From assembly GCA_050260095.1 (NCBI GenBank), contig JBLNBQ010000129.1, positions 1 through 8,350 of the forward strand: 8,350 bases of DNA, given 5' to 3'. Under the pieces are notes generated by a model, which was given only the letters and a program-made list of their open reading frames with translations, had not been told where the DNA came from and did no database searches. Shown here piece by piece: positions 1 to 5,770 of the stretch. Numbering within the stretch: position 1 is the first letter of the stretch; the number at the start of each line of letters is the position of its first letter. Source of the DNA: JBLNBQ01 sp050260095. GTDB taxonomy: Bacteria > Bacillota > UBA5301 > DYFA01. A program made the position numbers and the translations under genes.

Positions 1-306
1 GGAGACCAGGATGGCGAGGGCGAGGGCGAGCAGCATGAGAGAGATCTGCGTTACCAGCAGCAGGTTGCGCTTGCTGACCCGGTCGATCACGACGCCGGCG
101 AAGAGGGTGACGACGAGGACCGGCAGGAATTGGGCGGCGCTCACCACGCCGAGCCGGAAGGGAGAGTTGGTCATCGTGAGGACCAGCCACGCCTGCCCGA
201 CGTTCTGCATCCAGGTCCCCATGAGCGAGATCATCTGACCGGTCCAGAAAAGGCGAAAATCGCGATGCCGCAACGCCGAGAAGACGGTCGACCGTTCAAG
301 CGCCAT
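1..306 (-). CDS. MFS exporter, N-terminal fragment (EntS/MFS_3-like), cut by window edge
   Basis: Only the first 102 codons are in the window; the rest lies beyond base 1. The reading begins MALERSTVFSALRHRDFRLF and continues with a GTWMQNVGQAWLVL stretch. It then has an FLPVLVVTLFAGVVIDR segment followed by SKRNLLL, which matches the DRxxKR loop (motif A) between helices 2 and 3 of major facilitator transporters. The FRLFW...GTWMQ...AWLVL pattern is typical of the MFS_3 group, which includes the enterobactin exporter EntS and many uncharacterised exporters. It should be an inner-membrane, proton-driven efflux carrier; the substrate cannot be read from this part. The ATG at 306-304 is preceded by AGGAG about 12 bases upstream, a slightly long spacing. 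It lies 74 bases downstream of the deacetylase gene on the same strand, so co-transcription is possible, but a hairpin sits in the gap. Confidence 0.85.
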   Translation of the reverse strand, partial: MALERSTVFSALRHRDFRLFWTGQMISLMGTWMQNVGQAWLVLTMTNSPFRLGVVSAAQFLPVLVVTLFAGVVIDRVSKRNLLLVTQISLMLLALALAILVS

Positions 307-320
307 CCGCAACCATCACT

Positions 321-351
321 CCTGGCAGGCCTCCTGCCGGGGCCTGCCTGG
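321..351 (-). promoter_or_regulatory. Hairpin between deacetylase and MFS genes
   Basis: GGCAGGCC (324-331) and GGCCTGCC (341-348) form a perfect 8-bp stem with a 9-base loop. Two more GC pairs extend it beyond one mismatch. No T-run follows on the minus strand, so it is not a textbook terminator. It abuts the AGGAG (319-323) used by the MFS gene, and its loop and 3' arm contain a full AGGAGG (330-335). It could attenuate transcription, stabilise an mRNA end, or affect ribosome access. The inverted repeat is seen directly; the function is inferred. Confidence 0.4.
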
Positions 352-380
352 TCTCCTCTTCTCTGCGCGCCGGCTGAATC

Positions 381-1361
381 CTACCAAAGCAGGAGGGTCA
401 ATTCCACCCGGGCGAGGAGCGGGTTGCGCGAAACGACTATCCGGCGCACGGCGCCGGGATAAAGGAAATTCACGTTGAGGCCGAAGGCGTGGCTGGCGAA
501 GGCCAGGCGGTAGCCGGCCTCCTGGATGAGCCGGCCGCTGTCCGGGCTCAGGTCGGTCGAGCCGTACGGGTAGGCGAAGTAGTCGACCCGATGGCCGAGC
601 AGGCGCTGCAGCTGAAGGCGCGACTGGCGCAGTTCGGCGAGGCGGGCCGGCCGGGAGAGGCGGTCCAGGTGCGGGTGGGTGACAGTGTGGGCGGCGATGG
701 TGAACCCTTCCCGGTCGAGGGCGCGCAGCTGTGCGGCGGTCAGGGCGAGCGGGCGCCCGATGCTCCCGGTCACGACGAAGATCACGCCTGAGAAACCCCG
801 CTGGCGCAAGACGGCGGCCGCGGCCAAGTTGTCGCGCCACCCGTCGTCGAAGGTGATCACGAGGGGACGGCCGGCCACCCGGCCCGGCGCCAGGAGATAT
901 CCGGGGCTGACGCACCGGTAGCCACGGCTCTTCAGCCAATCGATCTCGCGGGCGAACTCGGCCGGCGCCACGGTCGGCACCGGATAACGGCGGCGCGGCG
1001 GGGTGGCCACCCGGTGATAGGTCAGGACGGGCACGACCGGCGGGCCAGGCAGGCGAAACCCCGAGGCTAACCCGAAGAGCGCCAGGGCGGCCGCAAGGAC
1101 CGTGAGCCAGAAGGGACCAGGTGCAGCGGCGGCCGGAGGAAGCGAGGGTCCCCCTCCCGCCGCGGTCACCGGCACTCCGGCCGGCCGCGCGAACCGGGCG
1201 GCGAGGCGCCTCCCAAGCCAGACGGCGGCCTCGATGGTCAGAAACGCCGCCCAGAGCAGTTGGGCGAGGCGCGCCGAGAAAAGGCCCGCGTTGACCAGCG
1301 CGGCGCCCGGCAGGGCAACGAGCAGAAGCCTATTCGCCAGCGGCCGCCTTGGCCGGTCCAT
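381..1361 (-). CDS. Membrane-anchored polysaccharide deacetylase (NodB domain)
   Basis: This 326-residue protein is predicted to remove N- or O-acetyl groups from an extracytoplasmic polysaccharide such as peptidoglycan or exopolysaccharide. The N-terminal ~100 residues are hydrophobic, with segments near 12-50 and 84-101 joined by a Pro/Gly/Ala-rich linker, which should hold the enzyme in the membrane. The catalytic part starts at PVLTYHRV (111-118). It shows the NodB motifs in order: TFDDGW (170-175, catalytic base and metal Asp), HTVTHPH (225-231, metal-binding His pair) and AYPYG (263-267). The PVLTYHRV opening and spacing resemble the PgaB/IcaB branch. All key residues are intact. The ATG at 1361-1359 is the only standard start before the hydrophobic region and has no clear SD. 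It overlaps the end of the FmdB-like gene by 32 bases, so translational coupling is likely. The exact substrate is unknown. Confidence 0.9.
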   Translation of the reverse strand: MDRPRRPLANRLLLVALPGAALVNAGLFSARLAQLLWAAFLTIEAAVWLGRRLAARFARPAGVPVTAAGGGPSLPPAAAAPGPFWLTVLAAALALFGLASGFRLPGPPVVPVLTYHRVATPPRRRYPVPTVAPAEFAREIDWLKSRGYRCVSPGYLLAPGRVAGRPLVITFDDGWRDNLAAAAVLRQRGFSGVIFVVTGSIGRPLALTAAQLRALDREGFTIAAHTVTHPHLDRLSRPARLAELRQSRLQLQRLLGHRVDYFAYPYGSTDLSPDSGRLIQEAGYRLAFASHAFGLNVNFLYPGAVRRIVVSRNPLLARVELTLLLW

Positions 1362-1596
1362 CGGAACTGCCGGTGCTGCCGTGGCCGCTCTCCTCTTTCG
1401 CCTTGGCTTTGTATTCGGAGGACCGGTTCTCGGTGGTGTAATAGCCCGAACCCTTGTAAATCACGCCGAGGCCGCCGGAGATCAGGCGCTTCACCGGGGC
1501 TCCGCAGCGCGGGCATGCGGTGATGGCGGGCTCGGTTATCTTCTGGAACTCCTCGAACCGTCCGCAGGCAGGACAAACGTACTCGTACGTCGGCAC
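1330..1596 (-). CDS. FmdB-family zinc-ribbon protein
   Basis: This 88-residue protein has the family's characteristic opening MPTYEYVCPACGRFEEFQ. Two CxxC knuckles, Cys8/Cys11 and Cys28/Cys31, should bind one zinc or iron. The segment SGGLGVIYKGSGYYTTENRS (40-59) is the usual FmdB ending of the fold. The last ~30 residues are a hydrophilic, low-complexity tail. The family was named for a putative regulator in the fmd operon of Methylophilus, but its molecular role is unsettled, so no specific function is assigned. The start is GTG (1596-1594), chosen because GAGGGGG lies 8 bases upstream and the family begins exactly at this MPTYEY. It is the first gene of a likely FmdB-deacetylase(-MFS) transcription unit. 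Confidence 0.9.
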   Translation of the reverse strand: MPTYEYVCPACGRFEEFQKITEPAITACPRCGAPVKRLISGGLGVIYKGSGYYTTENRSSEYKAKAKEESGHGSTGSSDGPAKAAAGE

Positions 1597-1620
1597 AGGA
1601 ACAACCCCCTCATGCTTATT

Positions 1621-1650
1621 TTTCTAACGCTCCAGGCAGGAACTTGTCAA
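1621..1650 (-). promoter_or_regulatory. Sigma-A-type promoter for the FmdB-deacetylase genes
   Basis: On the minus strand a perfect TTGACA (1650-1645) is followed after 18 bases by TAGAAA (1626-1621), four of six matches to TATAAT. Transcription would begin near 1614, leaving a leader of about 18 bases that just contains the ribosome site. The same bases on the plus strand read TTGTCA (1644-1649), a possible -35 for the diverging isomerase gene with a poor -10 (GATACC, 1668-1673). The two promoters would overlap if both are used. Confidence 0.55.
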
Positions 1651-1709
1651 TCCCTCCCGCCTTCCCAGATACCAGAGGAATTGCCTGTCCACCGTAGAAG
1701 GATAAGCCA

Positions 1710-1724
1710 TCCGGTTCAGCCGGA
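1710..1724 (+). promoter_or_regulatory. Small leader hairpin before the isomerase gene
   Basis: TCCGG and CCGGA form a 5-bp stem around the loop TTCAG, ending 10 bases before the GAAAGGAG ribosome site (1735-1742) of the isomerase gene. It would lie in the 5' leader of the mRNA. It could be an mRNA-stabilising element or chance in GC-rich DNA. Confidence 0.25.
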
Positions 1725-1750
1725 AAAAGGCATTGAAAGGAGCCACTGCC

Positions 1751-2605
1751 TTGTCTGTACGCAAGCTGACCCTGACGCTGGTCCTGGTGGCGCTGCTCGT
1801 GGCGCCTGCCCTCGCCGCTCCCGCCGACCCCGTGGCTGAGGTCAACGGAGAGAGCATCAGCCGGGCCGAGTTCCTGTCCGTCCTGGAGCAGGCGGCCGGC
1901 GCCCAGATCCTCGAGCAGATGATCTCGATCAGGCTGCTCATCCAGGCCAACCGGGCCGAACATCTGGTCTCCGCCGAGGAGATCCAGAAGGAGTTCGACG
2001 AAGTCCGCGGCCAGTTCCCCGGTGAACCCGAGTTCCTCGCCGCCCTGAAAGAGAACTCCCTGACCCCCGAAACCCTGAAGCAGCAGATCGAGGCCAAGCT
2101 CACCCTGCAGCGCCTCGCGGTCAAGGGCGTCACCGCGTCCGACGAAGAGATCGCCAAGTACTTCGAAGACCACAAGGCCGAACTCGGTCAACCGGAACAG
2201 GTCAAGGCCAGCCACATCCTGGTGGCCACCGAGGAAGAGGCCAAGCAGATCGCGGCGGAGCTTGCGGCCGGCGCCGACTTCGTCAAGCTGGCTGCCGAGA
2301 AGTCACAGGATCCGGGCAGCAAGGACCAGGGCGGCGACCTCGGCTTCTTCGGCCGGGGCGAACTGGTCCCCGAGTTCGAGGAGGTCGCCTTCACCCTGCC
2401 GGCCGGCCAGATCTCCGCGCCGGTCAAGACCCAGTTCGGCTGGCATGTAATCAAGGTCGTCGAGCATCGCCCGGCCACCCCGGCGACGCTGGACGCGGTT
2501 AAGGAGACCATCCGCCAGACCATCATCCGGGAGAAGACCAAGCAGCCCGCCGATGTCATCAGCGAGCTGCGGGGGAAGGCTCAGGTCAAGATCCTCTGGC
2601 CGTAA
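1751..2605 (+). CDS. Secreted parvulin-type peptidyl-prolyl isomerase (PrsA/SurA-like)
   Basis: This 284-residue foldase should catalyse cis-trans isomerisation of prolyl bonds in exported proteins outside the membrane. The start is TTG at 1751, because GAAAGGAG (1735-1742) sits 8 bases upstream; an in-frame TTG at 1733 lies before that ribosome site and is rejected. The product then begins MSVRKLTLTLVLVALLVAPA with likely signal-peptidase cleavage after ALA (residue 22). There is no lipobox cysteine, unlike classical lipoprotein PrsA. Residues ~28-145 form a SurA/PpiC-type helical chaperone region, starting VAEVNGESISRAEF. Residues ~148-240 are the rotamase domain: VKASHILV, a GGDLGFFGRGELVPEFE core, then FGWHVIKV. 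The domain is complete, with a single parvulin repeat. The gene diverges from the FmdB-like gene and converges on echF. Confidence 0.92.
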   Translation: MSVRKLTLTLVLVALLVAPALAAPADPVAEVNGESISRAEFLSVLEQAAGAQILEQMISIRLLIQANRAEHLVSAEEIQKEFDEVRGQFPGEPEFLAALKENSLTPETLKQQIEAKLTLQRLAVKGVTASDEEIAKYFEDHKAELGQPEQVKASHILVATEEEAKQIAAELAAGADFVKLAAEKSQDPGSKDQGGDLGFFGRGELVPEFEEVAFTLPAGQISAPVKTQFGWHVIKVVEHRPATPATLDAVKETIRQTIIREKTKQPADVISELRGKAQVKILWP

Positions 2606-2606
2606 C

Positions 2607-2630
2607 CTCCGGGGAGGAGACACCCCGGGG
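2607..2630. terminator. Hairpin between convergent isomerase and echF genes
   Basis: CTCCGGGG (2607-2614) can pair with CCCCGGGG (2623-2630), giving an 8-bp GC-rich stem with one T-G wobble and an 8-base loop. It fills the 31-base gap between two converging genes and could stop transcription from both sides. Neither strand has a T-run after it, so it is at best a weak intrinsic terminator. Confidence 0.35.
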
Positions 2631-2636
2631 CACGGA

Positions 2637-2981
2637 TCACGCGACGGCTGGCCGGGAGGGAGCGCCCTTCTCGGCCAGCCGTTCTTTGTCGGTCACCGGG
2701 GCGCGGCCCTCCTCCTTCATCGTGAGGCACCGCTTGGGGCACGCCTCGGTGCAGGCGCCGCAGAGGATGCACCGGCTGGCCTCCAAGGTGAAGGTGCGGG
2801 CCGTGCGGTCCACCGCCAGGCAGGCCGCGGGGCATCGCCGCTGGCAGAGGCCACAGTACAGGCAATCGGTGAGGTCGATGCCGACCCTGCCGCGCCGCCC
2901 CGGGGCCGCCGTCTCCTGGTCAAGGCGGGTGGCAGGAGCGCTCAGCAGGTTGTGCACGACTGTGGCCAGGAAAGCTACCAT
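2637..2981 (-). CDS. echF: Group 4 [NiFe] hydrogenase ferredoxin-like subunit (EchF/HycF/NuoI-like)
   Basis: This 114-residue electron-transfer subunit carries two [4Fe-4S] sites. They are C40-x2-C43-x2-C46-x3-C50-P and C71-x2-C74-x2-C77-x3-C81-P, the NuoI/HycF pattern. It should accept electrons from a soluble ferredoxin and pass them to the cluster of the small subunit. Each motif is followed by an extra cysteine four residues after its last ligand (Cys54 and Cys85). The N-terminal ~38 residues form a short arm that would pack on the membrane part, and the C-terminal ~25 are hydrophilic. The start is ATG 2981-2979, preceded by AAAGGGGAA at good spacing; longer open frame upstream lies inside the large-subunit gene and is not coding. 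It is the last gene of the five-gene operon, 32 bases after the large-subunit gene. Confidence 0.92.
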   Translation of the reverse strand: MVAFLATVVHNLLSAPATRLDQETAAPGRRGRVGIDLTDCLYCGLCQRRCPAACLAVDRTARTFTLEASRCILCGACTEACPKRCLTMKEEGRAPVTDKERLAEKGAPSRPAVA

Positions 2982-3013
2982 CGCAGGTTCCCCTTTCTTG
3001 CGCGAGGCGAAAG

Positions 3014-4456
3014 TCAACGTTCGGTGCAACTGATGCACGGGTCGATCGAGGCTAAGAGGACGGGTACGTCGGCCAGGTCGTGCCCGGGCAGCATCGCGAA
3101 GAGCGCCGGCAGGTTGGCGAAGGTCGGCGTGCGCACCCGCAGGCGGCTGAGCTTCGGCGTGCCGTTGGCGCGGATGTAGTACAGGACCTCCCCGCGCGGC
3201 TGCTCCACCCGGACCGTCACTTCGCCCTCGGGCACCGGCCCGGCGGCCTTGACGGCCAAGGGCCCCTCCGGCAGGCGGGCGAGCGCCTGGCGCACCAGCC
3301 CGATCGACTGGAAGCACTCCTTCAGCCGCACGACGGTGCGGGCGAGCACGTCGCCCCCCTCCTCCACGACCGGCGCGAACCCCAGGTCGCCGTAGGCCGC
3401 GTAACCCTCCGTGCGGACATCCTCCCGCACCCCCGACGCCCGCGCCGCTGGCCCGACCACGCCGAAGCGCTGGACCAGTTCGGGCGAGAGCACCCCCTTA
3501 CCGCGGGTCCGCCGCAAGACCGTGCCTTCCTGGGTGAGCGCGGGCGCGATCCGCTCCAGCTCCCGCTCCAGCCGGTCGAGGCCGGCCTGGACCTCGGCCG
3601 CCAGCGCAGGCGGGATGTCGCGGCGCACGCCGCCCACCATCGCGGTGGAGATGATGATGCGGTTGCCGGCGGTCTTCTCGAGCAGGTCCAGGATGATCTC
3701 GCGGGCCCGCCACAGCTGCATGAAGAGGCTCTCGAACCCCAGGGCGTCGGCGAGCAGCCCCGCCCAGAGCAGGTGCGAGTGCAGGCGGTGCAGTTCCGCC
3801 CAGACCACCCGGAGATACCGGGCCCGGTCGGGCACCTCGAGGCCCATCAACTCCTCCAGCCCCATGCTGTAGGCCAGGGCGTGCATGAAACTGCAGATCC
3901 CGCAGACCCGCTCCACCACATACACCATCTGCTGGTAGTCGCGGGACTCGGCGAGCCGCTCGAGGCCCCGGTGCACGTACCCCAGCACCGGCTGGACCCC
4001 CACCACCCGCTCCTCCTCCATCACCAGCTTGAGCTGGAGCGGTTCCGGCAGGACCGGATGTTGCGGGCCGAAGGGGATGATCGTCCGACCGGGCTGCAGA
4101 TCCCCCACCGCGTGCGGCGCACAGCCCTCCAGGGGCTCGGGCGCCTCGTCGGCGTTCAGGTAGAGCCGGCCCTTCAGGTCGGGGACCAGCCCGGCGAAGG
4201 CGAGGCCGAAGAGGTCCTGCAGCTCATTCTCGGCCAGGTAGCTCCCGGGATACACGTCGCACAGGCTGGGCACCGCAACGCCCTCCGGGACCGTCAAGCG
4301 GAAGTTGCGCAGCTCCGGCCCCCGGGCGAAGTGGTAAAGCAGCTCGTTGTCGCCGCCGGCGCAGGTCAGCGCCGACAGGCGCCACCCTTCACCGGCCAGT
4401 TCCCGGGCGGTTGCGACCAGAGTCTCCGGGTTCACCGATCGCGCGTTCAGCTTCAT
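3014..4456 (-). CDS. echE: Group 4 [NiFe] hydrogenase large subunit, NuoC-NuoD fusion (EchD+EchE, HycE-like)
   Basis: This 480-residue catalytic subunit holds the Ni-Fe site that makes or splits H2. Residues ~1-105 are a NuoC/EchD-like domain, recognisable by ENELQDLFGLAF and PDLKGRLYL. Residues ~125-480 are the NuoD/EchE-like catalytic domain, with FGPQHP (129-134) and HRG (162-164). The L1 motif is ERVCGIC (Cys185, Cys188, then His192) and the L2 motif is DPCISC (Cys473, Cys476). All four Ni-binding cysteines are present, which separates it from true complex I NuoD. The protein ends CTER four residues after Cys476's motif begins, so there is no C-terminal extension for a maturation protease. 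The ATG at 4456 has GAGGGG about 7 bases upstream. The gene starts inside the end of echC (68-base overlap). HycE and HyfG have the same fusion but carry a cleaved tail. Confidence 0.95.
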   Translation of the reverse strand: MKLNARSVNPETLVATARELAGEGWRLSALTCAGGDNELLYHFARGPELRNFRLTVPEGVAVPSLCDVYPGSYLAENELQDLFGLAFAGLVPDLKGRLYLNADEAPEPLEGCAPHAVGDLQPGRTIIPFGPQHPVLPEPLQLKLVMEEERVVGVQPVLGYVHRGLERLAESRDYQQMVYVVERVCGICSFMHALAYSMGLEELMGLEVPDRARYLRVVWAELHRLHSHLLWAGLLADALGFESLFMQLWRAREIILDLLEKTAGNRIIISTAMVGGVRRDIPPALAAEVQAGLDRLERELERIAPALTQEGTVLRRTRGKGVLSPELVQRFGVVGPAARASGVREDVRTEGYAAYGDLGFAPVVEEGGDVLARTVVRLKECFQSIGLVRQALARLPEGPLAVKAAGPVPEGEVTVRVEQPRGEVLYYIRANGTPKLSRLRVRTPTFANLPALFAMLPGHDLADVPVLLASIDPCISCTER

Positions 4457-4943
4457 TGTGCGCCCCCTCAGCGGCAGTCTCGCGGGTCTCCTCCCCGGCC
4501 AGGCGCAGGGCGGCCAGCTGGATACCGGCCATGATGTCCTGCGGGCGAGCCGGACAGCCGGGCACGTACACGGTCACGGGAACGACCTGGTCCACCCCGG
4601 CGATCACGTTGGGACAGTCGCGGAAGAGCCCGCCGCTGGCCGCACAGGTCCCCACCGCCACCACGGCCTTAGGATGACCCATCTCCCGGTAAAGGTTCTC
4701 GAGGACCCGGGAGTTGCGCCGGTTGACGGCGCCGGTGACGACCAGGATATCGGCGTGCTTCGGGTTGCCCACGTTGACGACCCCGAGACGCTCGGCGTCG
4801 AAGGTCGGGGTGAGGCAGGCCAGCAGTTCGATGTCGCAGCCATTGCAGCTGCCGCAGTCGTAGTGGATGATCCAGGGCGACTTGAGCCGGGCGTGACCCG
4901 CTGCCCGGCGCGCCAGGCCCTTCAGCGCCTCGGCGAATCCCAT
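4389..4943 (-). CDS. echC: Group 4 [NiFe] hydrogenase small subunit (EchC/HycG/NuoB-like)
   Basis: This 184-residue protein carries the proximal [4Fe-4S] cluster that hands electrons to the Ni-Fe site, corresponding to cluster N2 of complex I. The cluster ligands are visible: CNGC (Cys33, Cys36) in HYDCGSCNGCDIE, GTC (Cys100) and PGCP (Cys130). The fold is the short NuoB type, without the extra ferredoxin domain of soluble hydrogenase small subunits. ATG 4943 follows GGGGGTG closely; an in-frame GTG at 4952, which overlaps the echB stop as GTGA, is an alternative that adds three residues. Residues ~150-184 form a hydrophilic Glu/Gly/Arg-rich tail beyond the usual end of the family, and most of it is encoded inside the start of the large-subunit gene. 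It is translationally linked to both neighbours. Confidence 0.93.
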   Translation of the reverse strand: MGFAEALKGLARRAAGHARLKSPWIIHYDCGSCNGCDIELLACLTPTFDAERLGVVNVGNPKHADILVVTGAVNRRNSRVLENLYREMGHPKAVVAVGTCAASGGLFRDCPNVIAGVDQVVPVTVYVPGCPARPQDIMAGIQLAALRLAGEETRETAAEGAHNEAERAIGEPGDSGRNRPGTGR

Positions 4944-4948
4944 CTGTT

Positions 4949-5770
4949 TCACCCCCGTACCGCCAGTTGCCAGGCCAGGTTGGCCAGACTCGCCAGGGCT
5001 CCCCCGCCCCAGGCGAGGCGGATGAGCACCGGCCACGACAACCGGGCGGTGAGGTTGTCGAGGAGCGTGACGGCGAAATAGGCCCCCAGCGCCAGCGCCC
5101 AGCCGGCCAGCGCCGAAGGCAGGAACGCCCGCAGCATCAGCATCAGGAAGGCGACGGTCAGCCAGTGCCCCAGTTCGACCACGCCGAGCACCGGCCCGGC
5201 GAACTCGGTGAGCATTCCCTGGACCAGTTCCTGGTGCGCGTGATGGGCTGTCGAGAGGTCGAACGGCGACTTCCGCAGCTTGACCGGGAGCGTCCCGACC
5301 AGGCCGAGGAAGACCAGCGGGAACCGGACCAGGAGCGGCAGGCCAGCAGCCGGTCCGACCCGTCCGAGGCCGAGCGCCACCGCGGCCAGGATCAGCAGCG
5401 GTTCGACCGCCACGGTGGCCAGGATCTCCCGGTAGCTGCCGAGCCGGCTGTACGGTGAGCGCACTGAGAGCCCGCCCAGGATGAGGGCGAGGTCGCCGCC
5501 GGCCAGAAGGAAGAGGCAGAAGAGCGGGTCGCGCCCGGTGGCGAGGAGGCCCACCGCCAGCGCGCCAAACCCGAAGGAGGTCACGGCGTACCCCACCTGG
5601 CTTCTGGCGGCCACCAACGGTTCCTTGGTCCAGAGCTTGACGAGGTCGTAGAAAGGCTGGAGCAGCGGTGGGCCGACCCGGCCCTGCAGCCGCGCCGTGA
5701 TGCGGCGGTCGAGGCCGGTCAGAAGGCCGCCGCCGAGCAGCCCGGCCACCGTGAAGAGCAGCACGTTCAT
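4949..5770 (-). CDS. echB: Group 4 hydrogenase membrane subunit, NuoH-like (EchB/HycD)
   Basis: This 273-residue integral membrane subunit, with about eight helices, forms the link between the redox arm and the ion channel. The first cytoplasmic loop carries DRRITARLQGRVGPP and LVKLWTKE (21-50), the strongest signature of the NuoH/HycD family. The second conserved loop, KSPFDLSTAHHAHQELVQG followed by LTEFAG (167-192), is also intact, including the acidic residues Glu181 and Glu189 of the channel-coupling region. The ATG at 5770 overlaps the echA stop as ATGA, and AGGGGTGA lies just upstream, so I chose it over an in-frame upstream ATG buried inside echA. The gap to the echC ATG is 5 bases. 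The length fits EchB/HycD (roughly 280-310). Confidence 0.94.
   Translation of the reverse strand: MNVLLFTVAGLLGGGLLTGLDRRITARLQGRVGPPLLQPFYDLVKLWTKEPLVAARSQVGYAVTSFGFGALAVGLLATGRDPLFCLFLLAGGDLALILGGLSVRSPYSRLGSYREILATVAVEPLLILAAVALGLGRVGPAAGLPLLVRFPLVFLGLVGTLPVKLRKSPFDLSTAHHAHQELVQGMLTEFAGPVLGVVELGHWLTVAFLMLMLRAFLPSALAGWALALGAYFAVTLLDNLTARLSWPVLIRLAWGGGALASLANLAWQLAVRG

Noticed and set aside
14..35. Short tandem GGCGAG units
   Set aside because: They encode an Ala/Leu-rich membrane helix of the MFS protein on the minus strand; three units do not make a meaningful repeat.
1616..2215. Long minus-strand frames opposite the peptidyl-prolyl isomerase
   Set aside because: They are mirror frames of the isomerase, whose signal peptide, rotamase domain and SD are all present on the plus strand.
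3080..4534. A 484-codon open frame on the plus strand opposite the hydrogenase large subunit
   Set aside because: It is the antisense shadow of a GC-rich gene: rich in His/Arg/Gln/Pro with no recognisable domain, while the minus strand carries an unambiguous hydrogenase.
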